From NCBI GenBank assembly GCA_963836665.1, contig CAWIKL010000001.1:1364001-1428000 (forward strand): DNA of 64,000 nucleotides, in the 5' to 3' direction. The notes under the pieces are model-generated. The model made no database searches and was not told where the DNA came from. It was given only the letters and a program-made list of their open reading frames with translations. Origin of the DNA: JAICSD01 sp963836665. Lineage in GTDB: Bacteria > Acidobacteriota > Vicinamibacteria > Vicinamibacterales > 2-12-FULL-66-21. This document shows, one piece after another, positions 34,559-43,508 of the stretch (positions are counted from its first letter, which is position 1; each line of letters opens with the position of its first letter). The position numbers were made by a program, and so were the translations under genes.

Positions 34559-36238
34559 TTACTCGGCCAAGACCTGGTGGACGAGCGAGATCGCCGTCGA
34601 GCCCTCCCCCACTGCCGACGCGACTCGCTTCATGCTGCCGCTGCGCACGTCGCCGACGGCGAAGACGCCTGGCAGCGTTGTCTCGAGCACATAGGGCGAA
34701 CGTGAGCGCGACCAGCGAGCGGCTTCCAGGTCGCCAGTTGTCAAGGCAGTGCCGGTCCGGACGAACCCCTTGTCGTCGAGCGCGAGGCAGCCGCGTACCC
34801 ACGATGTGTTGGGCACCGCGCCGGTCATCATGAAGACGTGGCGGATCTTCCGCGTCTCGATCTCTCCGGTCAGGTTCTTGCGCCAGGTGATGTGCTCGAG
34901 GTGCGTGCCGCCGTCGAGCGACACCAACTCGGTGTTCGCGTGCAGCTCGATGTGGCCACTGTCGTCGATGCGCCTGATCAGATACCGCGACATCGTCGAG
35001 GCCAGTCCGGCGCCGCGAACGAGCACATAGACACGGCGCGCCGTGCCGGAAAGAAACACCGCGGCCTGGCCGGCCGAATTGGCGCCGCCGACGACGACCA
35101 CGTCCTCTCCGCCGCACAGCTGCGCCTCCATCGCGGTCGCGCTGTAGTAGACACCGGCATTCTGGAAGCGCATGAGGTTCTCGATCGGCGGGTGGCGGTA
35201 CTCGGCGCCCGTGGCCAGGATGACCGTTCGCGTCGGAATCGCCGGCCCGTCGTCGAGCCGCACCTGATAGGGCAACGTCGCGCAGTGCAGCGATACGGCG
35301 CCCTTGGCGACCATGATCTGCGCACCGAACTTCTGCGCCTGCGTCAGCGCCCGGTCGGCGAGTTCCTGGCCTGAAATGCCCAATGGAAAGCCGAGATAGT
35401 TCTCGATGCGCGAGCTCGAGCCCGCCTGCCCACCCGGAACGTTCGACTCGACGACGAGCACGTCGAGACCTTCCGACGCGCCGTAGACGGCGGCAGCGAG
35501 GCCGGCCGGGCCGCCGCCGACCACGACGACGTCGCGCACGTGCGCGCGATCGATGCCGGCATTGAAACCAAGGCAGCTGGCGATCTCTTGATTGGTGGCA
35601 TTTCTGAGCGGTTTTTCGTCACGACAGATGACAATCGGCACGTCGGCACTCGAGACCTGAAAGTGCTGGAGCAGCGATTCGGCGTCCTTGTCAGTGTCGA
35701 GGTCGATGTAGGTGAACGGATGGCCGTTGCGGGTGAGGAATTCCTTGACCCGCAATGTGCCGGCACAGTGCGCCGAGCCGAGGACGAGGACGTCGCCGAG
35801 CCCCTTGTCGACGAGCTCCGTGCGCCGGTAAATGTAGGCGCGCATGACGATGTCGCCGATCTCGGTGTCGTTTTGCACGAGCGACAGCATCTGCTCGCGC
35901 GTGAGCTCGACCGCTTCGCCGGCCTCGACGACCCGCATGCGGGTCATCGGCGGGCGGCCGAGCAGTCCGTTGGCCTCACCGGTGAAGGCGCCGGGACCAT
36001 GCGTGACGACGATTTGCTCGCCAATGTGGGTCAGACGCAGGACCTGGACGCGGCCGCTGCGCAGCACGAAGAACGGCACAGCGTCAGCGCCGGGCTCGAC
36101 GAGCGTTTCGTCCTGCTCGATCGGCCGCACGCGGCCGTGCGCGGCGACGCGGTCGATCTGCTCGACGCTCAGGGCGGGAAACATGAGCGCGGCGCGTTCG
36201 TCGCTGACCGGGAACGCGGCCGTCGTCGATGTGGGCAT
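34559..36238 (-). CDS. Fusion of cNMP-binding, glutaredoxin-like and thioredoxin-reductase-like domains
   Basis: 559 residues. Residues about 20-135 are a cyclic-nucleotide-binding fold (FFVLRSGRVQVLRLTHIGEQ, GPGAFTGEANGLLGRPPMTR). About 150-225 form a thioredoxin fold with a lone Cys (GSAHCAGTLRVKEFL) and cis-Pro region (DVPIVICRD). From about 235 comes a TrxR-like flavoprotein: VVVVGGGPAGLAAAVYGAS (FAD), VPGGQAGSSSRIENYLGFP, VVVVGGANSAGQAAVFLSG (NAD(P)H), GVFAVGDVRSGSMKRVASAVGEG. Where TrxR has CATC, this reads YYSATAMEAQLC: the redox CxxC is missing. So it is probably not a classical thioredoxin reductase. Divergent from the rhomboid gene, 21 nt apart. Confidence 0.88.
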   Translation of the reverse strand: MPTSTTAAFPVSDERAALMFPALSVEQIDRVAAHGRVRPIEQDETLVEPGADAVPFFVLRSGRVQVLRLTHIGEQIVVTHGPGAFTGEANGLLGRPPMTRMRVVEAGEAVELTREQMLSLVQNDTEIGDIVMRAYIYRRTELVDKGLGDVLVLGSAHCAGTLRVKEFLTRNGHPFTYIDLDTDKDAESLLQHFQVSSADVPIVICRDEKPLRNATNQEIASCLGFNAGIDRAHVRDVVVVGGGPAGLAAAVYGASEGLDVLVVESNVPGGQAGSSSRIENYLGFPLGISGQELADRALTQAQKFGAQIMVAKGAVSLHCATLPYQVRLDDGPAIPTRTVILATGAEYRHPPIENLMRFQNAGVYYSATAMEAQLCGGEDVVVVGGANSAGQAAVFLSGTARRVYVLVRGAGLASTMSRYLIRRIDDSGHIELHANTELVSLDGGTHLEHITWRKNLTGEIETRKIRHVFMMTGAVPNTSWVRGCLALDDKGFVRTGTALTTGDLEAARWSRSRSPYVLETTLPGVFAVGDVRSGSMKRVASAVGEGSTAISLVHQVLAE

Positions 36239-36247
36239 AGTGCAGTT

Positions 36248-36253
36248 TATACT
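36248..36253 (+). promoter_or_regulatory. -10 element of leaderless promoter for the rhomboid gene
   Basis: TATACT, 6 nt, ATG 36260. The opposite gene starts at 36238, so two promoters share about 21 nt of intergenic DNA. Confidence 0.45.
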
Positions 36254-36259
36254 CGGCTC

Positions 36260-36922
36260 ATGTTCCCGATCAGCGACGTCATCCCCTCGCGGACGACGCC
36301 GTTTGTCACCGTCGGCCTGATTGTCATAAACGCGCTGGTGTTCCTCTATGAGGTGATGCTGGGGCCGGGCCCGCTGCAAACCTTCATGGCCTCGTACGCG
36401 GTGATCCCGGAGCGGTTCTGGTGGCCGACGCTCTTCACCAGCCAGTTCCTGCACGCGGGCTGGATGCACATCATCTGGAACATGCTCTACCTGTGGATCT
36501 TCGGCGACAACGTCGAGGATCACCTCGGCCACGCGCTCTACCTGATCTTCTATCTCGCGACCGGGGCCGCCGCGGCGATCCTGCAGGTGTTGTTCAGCCC
36601 GTTCTCCGGCATCCCGATGGTCGGCGCGAGCGGCGCGATTGCCGGCGTGATGGGCGCCTATTTCGTGCTCTATCCGCAGTCGCGCGTCCTCACCGTCATC
36701 TTCGTGCTGTTCTTCTTCGACGTGGTCGAGATTCCGGCGTTGTTCTTCCTTGGTTTCTGGTTCCTGATGCAGCTGCTGAGCGGGGTGGGATCGCTGGGGG
36801 TGGCCAATGCCGCCGGCGGCGGCACTGCGTTCTGGGCGCATGTCGGCGGCTTCGTCGCCGGCGTGCTGACCGGGTTCATCCTGCGTCGGCGCCGTCGGCG
36901 CTGGGATGCGTCCTACAGCTGA
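36260..36922 (+). CDS. Rhomboid-family intramembrane serine protease
   Basis: 220 residues with six hydrophobic helices. Catalytic Ser in VGASGAIAGVMGAYF (about 124) and His in AFWAHVGGFVAGVLTG (about 198); WMHIIWNMLYLWIFGDNVED supplies the oxyanion Asn and the L1 loop WR-type element. Cleaves single-pass membrane proteins within the bilayer. Ends in a basic tail (RRRRRRWDAS). The stop converges with the caspase-like gene, overlapping by 10 nt. Confidence 0.93.
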   Translation: MFPISDVIPSRTTPFVTVGLIVINALVFLYEVMLGPGPLQTFMASYAVIPERFWWPTLFTSQFLHAGWMHIIWNMLYLWIFGDNVEDHLGHALYLIFYLATGAAAAILQVLFSPFSGIPMVGASGAIAGVMGAYFVLYPQSRVLTVIFVLFFFDVVEIPALFFLGFWFLMQLLSGVGSLGVANAAGGGTAFWAHVGGFVAGVLTGFILRRRRRRWDASYS

Positions 36923-37881
36923 GTGCCGAGTTTCTGGCGGACGCGGATGTCGCGCGACGCGCGCGCCATCTCGATCATCAGCCGCTCGAACTCGGCCTGA
37001 TAATCGGCCGGCGTGAGCAACTGGCGGCGCTCTTTCAGGTCGTCGAGGTCTACCTGGATGGCGGCGCGCTTCTGCAATAGCGTCAGCAACACGTCGTCGG
37101 TCGGCGGCGCGCCGGGGACGTCGGGATCGAGATAGAGGCGCGCCGCCGCTGGGCCGTCGGTGCCCTCCCCGCCGGCCTCGCGGCCGATGCCGTCGCCGTT
37201 GTCGTCCATCAGCGCCCGCTCGGTGGCGAGCTGGCCGCGCTGCGTGAAGTAGCGGCGCACACCGACACTCGCGGCGTTGAACGCCTCCCACACCGAGACG
37301 CGCCCGTTCTTGTCGATGTCGGCCCCGGGATCGGTGAGGGCCTTGATGAAGTACTCGGGGAAGACCGTGTCGAAGCGCTGAGCTACCGAATCGGTCGCGG
37401 TGATGACGACGCGGCGCGGCGCGGCGAGATGTTCGAGAAACGGAAAGCTCGCGGCGGTCGCGTCAACGAAGACGAGCGTGCCGGGCAACGGCTTGAGCAG
37501 GGCGCCCCATTCGGCCGCCGACAGGTCGGGTCCCACCAGATTGAACTTGGCCTCGGTGCCGTCGAACAATCCGTGACCGATGAGCACGAGCAGGAGGAGA
37601 TCGCCCGGGGTCATCCGCGATCTCAGGCCATCGATCGCCCTGCGGACGCCCGCGGCCGTGGATGCGTGGGCGGCGTCACCGCCGTCGAAGAGCGTCGACA
37701 CCTTCCGCGCGTCGAACCCGAGCTTCTCGATCAGGGCCAGCGACGCTTCCTGCCGCCACTCCGCATACTGCGACGCGTAGCTGTCCTCGCCGTTGGCACC
37801 GGTGATGATCAGGGCGTAGCGCTCGCCCGCAGTCGCAGCGTGGGCCATCAGGGTTAGCAGCATCATCGGCATCAGTACCAT
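36913..37881 (-). CDS. Caspase/C13-fold protein without cysteine, with EF-hand loop
   Basis: 322 residues from ATG 37881. A signal peptide (MVLMPMMLLTLMAHAATA) is followed by a caspase/legumain-like core: YALIITGANGEDSYASQYAEW, LLLLVLIGHGLFDG (catalytic-type His), then TLVFVDATAASFPFLEHLA where peptidases have DxC(H)SG. No cysteine occurs anywhere in the protein, so it cannot be a cysteine peptidase. ATDSVAQRFDTVFPEYFIKAL follows. DIDKNGRVSVWE is a perfect 12-residue EF-hand loop and MDDNGDGIGRE a second acidic loop. Upstream ATGs at 37971/37968 overlap the previous stop but would translate an AAGGTGC repeat. Last gene of the MoxR/vWA operon; likely secreted, calcium-responsive scaffold. Confidence 0.8.
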   Translation of the reverse strand: MVLMPMMLLTLMAHAATAGERYALIITGANGEDSYASQYAEWRQEASLALIEKLGFDARKVSTLFDGGDAAHASTAAGVRRAIDGLRSRMTPGDLLLLVLIGHGLFDGTEAKFNLVGPDLSAAEWGALLKPLPGTLVFVDATAASFPFLEHLAAPRRVVITATDSVAQRFDTVFPEYFIKALTDPGADIDKNGRVSVWEAFNAASVGVRRYFTQRGQLATERALMDDNGDGIGREAGGEGTDGPAAARLYLDPDVPGAPPTDDVLLTLLQKRAAIQVDLDDLKERRQLLTPADYQAEFERLMIEMARASRDIRVRQKLGTQL

Positions 37882-37913
37882 CGGCGCCGGCACTCTCAGC
37901 GCCTTGGGCAGGC

Positions 37914-37960
37914 CGTGCAGAAGGTGCAAAAGGTGCTGACGGTGCCAAAGGTGCACTTGG
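37914..37960. repeat. Short AAGGTGC tandem-type repeat
   Basis: GAAGGTGC, AAAAGGTGC, TGACGGTGC and AAAGGTGC follow one another between the vWA/GATase-like stop and the preferred start of the caspase-like gene. Confidence 0.5.
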
Positions 37961-37967
37961 CGCGTCA

Positions 37968-40184
37968 TCATCGCAGCCCCGACGTGCGACGGTAGACCCA
38001 CTCGCCGGCGAGCAGCCCGGCCAGGACTGCGAAGGACCAGCCGGTACTCCAGAGATCGCGCCGCGGCCCGGTGGTGCCGGCGGGGACGCCGGCCAGAAGC
38101 CGGCCGAGCAGCGCGGCGGCATCGATCCCGCGATCGGCGGCGACGACGGCGCCGCCGGAGGCGTGGGCGACGCGCTGCAGTGTCTCGTCGTTCAACCGCG
38201 GGTCGGTCATTTCCGGATCGACTCCGCCGACGAGCAGCGCTCCGGTGGGCGTCCCGAGCGCGGCCGACCCTTGTCGCGCGTCGGCCGCGATCCGATAGAC
38301 GCCGGGCTCAGGCGCGCGCAGCGTCGCCAGGAACACGCCGGCGGCCCCGGGCGTGGGCAGGGCACGGACGGTGTCCATTCGTCCCGACGGCGCCGTGATA
38401 CGGACGTCGACCAGCGCGTCGGGACGTGGAAGGTAGGCGCGGTCACGCGCGACAATCGACACGGCAATGCCATCGCCGGCCGCCGCCGCTGCCGGCAGGG
38501 TGATCGAGACGGGCTCGGGGGCCGGCTGCGCCAGCCAGCGCAGCGCCTGGCGCCAGAAGCGATCGAAGGACTGGTCCTGCGCCGGCAGGTTCATCTTCCA
38601 GCGCCACGATGCTTCGCCCGTGAAGATCATCGAGCGCCCGTCGCCGAAGCGCTGCACGGCCACCAGCGCACGCGCCACGCCACCGGGGCCGCCGGTGACG
38701 GCGAGCACGTCGGCCCCGGGCTTGGGCCCGCCGAGCGCGCTCATCGAGGCGAGCGACGGAATCGCGGCCCACCGCCTGGCGCTGTCGCCGGGAGTGGCGG
38801 CGAGTTGCATGATCGGGTGCGACATCCCGGCCGGCGTCAGGGCCACGCGATCACGTCCCGGCTCCAAGGTCGCCGGCAGCACGCCGCCGTTCCTGTCGCC
38901 CAGCTCGAGCGGCAGCACATCTTCGAGCGGCGTGCCGCGGAGTCCCTGCCGCTGAAACTCGCGCGCGCCGAGGACGAGCAGTCCGCCGCCGCGTTCGTTG
39001 ACGAACGCGCGGGTCATCGCCAATTGGGCGGCGGTGAGGAGATCCGGCTCGAGGTTGGCCAGCACGACGACGTCGTACGAGAACAGGAGCTCGCGGGTGG
39101 CGGGATACCCGCCGATCAGAGCCGCGGCGCGGGACGGCGCGGCCTGGACGTAGTAGGTCTGCGCGCCGGCGTCGTCGCGCCCTTTGCGCACCACGGTATC
39201 GATTTCGAGGGCGCGGTCCGTGCCCCACGTGCGCCGCAGGAACGCGTGCTCGAACCCCGGGGCCCCTTGCACGAACAGCACTCGGCGCGGCCGGCCCGCG
39301 GAGGGCACGAGGACACTGCGGGCATTGTTCTCGGCGACGAGCTCATCGCCTGACGCCGGCATCTCGATCGTGTAAATGGTGGCGGAGTCGCGGTTGGGTG
39401 AGACGTGGAACGTCTCGCTGATCGGCGCGCCGTCGGCCGCCGGCGTGACGTGACGCAGATCGACGGCTCGGCCGTTCTCGAGCAGGCGCAATTCGATCGG
39501 CGCGGTGCCGTAACCGTAGGCCACCGCTTCGGCGGTGAGGTCGACCGTGGCGTCGCTCATCACCGAGTCGGCTGCCGTGACGCTGACGACTTCACAATCA
39601 TGCGCCGGCCTGCGGGCGCCGACCCCGATCGCGAACAGCGGCGGACCGGACGCCGCGGCCGCGGCGGCATCGCCGGTCCCGTTGTCGCCGCCGTCGCTGA
39701 CGAGCACGACCCCGGCGACGGCACGGCCGCGGTAGCGGTCCTTGATCGCGCGCAGCGCGTCGGCGAGGTCCGTCCGGCGATCGGTCGCCGAGAGGTCGGC
39801 GACCGTCGATGCGGCGACGCGTTCGCCGAAGCGGAGCAGGTCAGCGTGGAAGCGGCCGTCGAGCGCCGGCAGCAGCTCGCGCTCGACGATGGCGCGCGCG
39901 CAATCGATGCGGCGCGCGCCGCCGGCGTCGGCGAGCCCCATGCTGCGCGACGTGTCGACGAGAATCGGCACCACGCTGTCGCGCGCGGCGAGGGGGGCCG
40001 GCCGGCCAACGGGCCGCATCAGGCACAACACGACCCAGGTCAGCGTCGTGAAGCGCAGCGCCGATAGGGTCAGGCGCCGCGCCGACGCGATGGGGACGCG
40101 CCGGTAGGCCAGCCAGGCGACCACCGCCGCGGCGGCGACGAGGGCGGCGAGCATCCACAGCGACAGTGGATTGGCGAAGGTCAT
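37968..40184 (-). CDS. Membrane vWA protein with GATase-like insertion
   Basis: 738 residues. Two N-terminal helices (about 7-26 and 40-58), a von Willebrand A domain with MIDAS VDTSRSMG (about 76-83) and LVSDGGDNG, then a beta-rich segment and a class-I-glutamine-amidotransferase-like fold (RRVLFVQGAPGFEHAFLRR, LLFSYDVVVLANLEPDLL, GGGLLVLGAREFQRQG) that lacks the catalytic Cys-His. One C-terminal helix (about 712-730). This architecture is common in MoxR-associated operons and is thought to assemble periplasmic or membrane complexes. Overlaps the DUF4175-like gene by 4 nt. Confidence 0.85.
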   Translation of the reverse strand: MTFANPLSLWMLAALVAAAAVVAWLAYRRVPIASARRLTLSALRFTTLTWVVLCLMRPVGRPAPLAARDSVVPILVDTSRSMGLADAGGARRIDCARAIVERELLPALDGRFHADLLRFGERVAASTVADLSATDRRTDLADALRAIKDRYRGRAVAGVVLVSDGGDNGTGDAAAAAASGPPLFAIGVGARRPAHDCEVVSVTAADSVMSDATVDLTAEAVAYGYGTAPIELRLLENGRAVDLRHVTPAADGAPISETFHVSPNRDSATIYTIEMPASGDELVAENNARSVLVPSAGRPRRVLFVQGAPGFEHAFLRRTWGTDRALEIDTVVRKGRDDAGAQTYYVQAAPSRAAALIGGYPATRELLFSYDVVVLANLEPDLLTAAQLAMTRAFVNERGGGLLVLGAREFQRQGLRGTPLEDVLPLELGDRNGGVLPATLEPGRDRVALTPAGMSHPIMQLAATPGDSARRWAAIPSLASMSALGGPKPGADVLAVTGGPGGVARALVAVQRFGDGRSMIFTGEASWRWKMNLPAQDQSFDRFWRQALRWLAQPAPEPVSITLPAAAAAGDGIAVSIVARDRAYLPRPDALVDVRITAPSGRMDTVRALPTPGAAGVFLATLRAPEPGVYRIAADARQGSAALGTPTGALLVGGVDPEMTDPRLNDETLQRVAHASGGAVVAADRGIDAAALLGRLLAGVPAGTTGPRRDLWSTGWSFAVLAGLLAGEWVYRRTSGLR

Positions 40185-43100
40185 CGTCCGGGTCCCTGTT
40201 TAACGGCGATGGCCTCGAAGTATCGCGAGACCTGGCGGTGGTAGGCGTCGGGGACGCGTTCGCTGCCGCCGGCGCGCAGCCGATCGCGCGTCAGCGCCGT
40301 CGACAGGCGCGCCGCTGTGGACGACTCAGCACGCTCGAGCGCCCGGGTCATCCCGGCGGCCAGCGATTGCCAGACGGCATAGTCCTGCTTGAACGCCTCG
40401 GTGCCTGGCGCCGAGTGGCTCCACTCGTGTTCCTCCGGCGTCGCCATGCGGCCGCCGGCCTGCGCATCTCCGCGCGGCAGGCGGTTGACCAGATCGCGCG
40501 TGTGCTGCAGTTCCTGATCGAGCTGGCGCTGCAGGTCGGCGGTGCCGCTGCCTTGTTGACTGCCGGGGCGGCCCTGCTGCAGATCGCGCATCTGCCGTTC
40601 GAGGCGGGCGACGCGTTCGCGGGCGTCGCGCAGGGCGTCGAGATCACCGCCCAGTTGCGCGGCCGCGGCCTGCTGGTCGCCCCTGGCGCCGCCGGCGTCG
40701 GTCGCGCCGATCGTGCGCGCGACGCGATCGAGTGCGTCGGCCGTCTGCTGCTCCGCCTGCGTCGTCGGCCCCTGCGCCTTACCATCACGCAGCTGCCGCG
40801 CGCTGTCGCGCATGCGCGCGGCGAGCTGTTGCGCGGCCAAGGCGCGTGCGGCCTCGACGGCCGAGGGCAGCGCTTCGGCCGACCTTTGCAGCGTGTCGAG
40901 GCGATCGGCCAGCTGATCCTTGTCACCGGCGAGCCGGCGCCGTGCGTCGGCGGTGCCGCCCCCTTCCCGATCGAGTTGTCCGGCCTCGCCGGCAATGCGG
41001 CGCTGCTCCTGGGCGATCTGCTGCGACTCGAGCTGCAGATCGCCGAGCGCGCGCTTCTGGGCGTCGGGAGTCCCGCGCTGCATCTGTGATTCGGCGCGCC
41101 GCAGCGCGGCGGCGGCCTGTTGGCCCTTGTCCGCGGCGCCGGCAGCGTCGGCGTTCTGGGCGTCAGCGGCGGCCTGGCGCATCTGCTGCACAGCCGACTG
41201 CATCTCCTGCTGTGCCTCTTGCGCACCGGCCGCACCCGGCGCCCCACGCATTTTCGGATCTGTCGCCGCCGCCTCGAGCTGGCGCCGCAATTCCTCCTGT
41301 TCGCGTGTCAATTTTTCCAGCTGGCGCTTCGCTTCCTCGAGCGGCAGAGTGCGCTTGGCCAGATCCTGCTGCTGTCGGGTGAGCTCCTCCTGGCGGCGCG
41401 CCAGGTCGCGGATCCGGTCGAGGGCACTGCTGCCGCTCGGCGGCGGCGGCGTCTCGGCCGTGGCCTTGTCTTCGTAGTTGCTCTTCTGCTGGCGCTTCAG
41501 CTCGCGATCGAAGAGGCTCGACAGGTCGACCTGGTTACGGTTGCCGAAGGGATTGCCGGCGGACGACTGGTTCTGCTGCGCGACCTGCTTCTGCCGGTTC
41601 TCCGCCGCTGCCTGCAGGAGCGCGTTGAGCGCGGCCATCTCGTGCGGGAGGGCGCCCGCGGTCTTCTGCCCTTGCAGCTCCAGCGCCGCGCGGTTCATCG
41701 CCTCGGCCGCTCTGAGGACCGGATCGGGCGGCGGGCTGGGCTGGCGCGGGGATGCCTGCCGCGCGGCGGGCGGCTGCCCGCCCGACCGCTGGCGCTGCCG
41801 CTCGGGTACTGGCGGCACGCTCGGCGCGTCCCTTCAACTCGACCTGCGCGTCGGCGACACCCTTGATATCGCTCGCCGATCGTCCCGCAGCCGTGCGGCG
41901 CTCGAGGTTCCAGGTCGCGCTGATGATGTCCTTCTGCGCCGAGATGAGCGCTTCGATCTGGCTGCCGGTCGCTGCCTGCATCGCCGACTGGCTGACCGCC
42001 AGCGTGTATTCCTCGTTGAACGGCCGCACTTCGAGGAAGAAGATTTCGCTCCGCGTCATCGTCGAGACCTTGGCACGCGGCACGTCCCAGGCGCGCGCGT
42101 AATAGGCGATGACGTCGCCGGGCTTGACCTTGAGATCCTCGACCGCGATCATGCGCGCGCCGACACGCGCCAGCTCGGTCCCCGACAGCGACGTAAACGG
42201 GACCACCGTTTCCGGGCCGCCGGCCACGGAGTAGACCAGGTCCATTTTCTGGATCCCGAAGTCGTCATCGGCGCGCGCCTCGATCGGAACTTCCTGCAGC
42301 GGCGTGATCCCCTCGTCGCTGCCGGGACGCAGGATGTGGACGTCGGGCGGACGGTCGTCCATCACCCGGACGAAATACTCGACGCTCTCCGAGGTGAGGC
42401 CGTCTGGATCAACCAGCCCGACGCGGTAGGCGCCCTCCTCGACGACGGTCATCGACGCGACGAGCGTGCGGTCTCCGGCTGGTGTCAGCGGCGCGGCGGC
42501 GCGCGCCTGAGAAAACGCGAGCGCCCCGTCGCGAACAGGTGTGTCGGTGTGGACCACGACGCGGACGCGGGTGCCGGCAGGGGCATAGACGTCCCCGCCG
42601 TCCTTTTCCAGGCGTGGGGGTAGTCCCGTGAAAGAGGGAAAGTCGTACTGCAGATCGATGCGCTCAACCCGTGCGGGACGCAGTGCCGTGACCGCGTAGG
42701 CGGGCGACACGGCGGGACCGGCCGACACCATGTAGTGGAACGAGCGCTCGACGCGCGGCACGTGAAATTCGTAGCCGGCGGCGCCGACCTGCATCGGCAG
42801 GGTGACCGTCTGGCCGCTGGCGTCGAGCGTAATCTGGGCCCCGATATGCGCGAAACGGCCGGTGCGGCCGCGCACGTTGGCAACGATCGTCGCCGGCTTG
42901 CCCGCGGCGACGCGCAGATTTCCCGGCGACACGGTCACGCTCAACGCGCCTGGCACCAGGCGAACGTAGGCCAGCTCGGCGACACGCGCCAGGTAGGGCC
43001 CGGCAAGAAAGACGGCGAGTGCCGCAGCGATGGTCGCGCCGGCGGCGCGCCCGGCCGCGAGCCGCGCCTCGCGGCGGTCGACGACACGGTCGAGATCGAG

Positions 43101-43508
43101 CGCGGCGACGCGGCGGGCTGCCTCCCCCACGACCAGCGGCGCGAAGCCGCGACTGTCCTGTGGACGCGCGGCAATATCGACCGCCGTCACGAGCGCGTCG
43201 CCGCACTCCGGATAGCGCTCCTCGACAAAGCGGGCAACGCGCCGATCGTCCGGACGCCGGCGCAGCGGGCGCGCCGCGGCGGCCGCGGCCGCCGCGATCG
43301 CGACGACGGCGACGACAGCCAGTTGGAGGGCCGACGTCTCCGATAGCCTCCCCGTGCCATCGACGGCCGCCGCCAGCACGACGACAACCGCCACGGCCAA
43401 AAGGACGCGGCTGGCTGCTTTGAGGACCGCGACGCGCCGCCAGCGACGGCGCACGCGCGCGAGCGCCGCGGCAAGGTCCATGAGGGGCGCCGGCGATGGT
43501 TGCGTCAT
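40181..43508 (-). CDS. DUF4175-like membrane protein with long coiled coil (one-base frameshift)
   Basis: About 1108 residues if corrected. First frame (43508 to about 41810): two N-terminal helices (about 25-45 and 62-80), another at about 160-180, and beta-sandwich repeats (VTVSPGNLRVAAGKPATIVAN, VIDDRPPDVHILRPG-type), ending ...VADAQVELKGRAERAA. Second frame (about 41815 to 40181): Gln/Arg/Glu-rich helices (EELTRQQQDLAKRTLPLEEAK, QLEKLTREQEELRRQLE) of a long coiled coil. The span is 3n+1, consistent with one inserted base near 41805-41815. Such proteins accompany MoxR/BatA genes. Whether the indel is real cannot be told here. Confidence 0.82.

Noticed and set aside
34559..36238. Plain thioredoxin reductase (trxB)
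   Set aside because: The CxxC between the two nucleotide-binding motifs is absent, so the simple name would mislead.
36239..37291. N-terminal extension of the redox fusion protein
   Set aside because: Runs through the rhomboid and caspase-like genes antisense or out of frame; cNMP fold begins near 36238.
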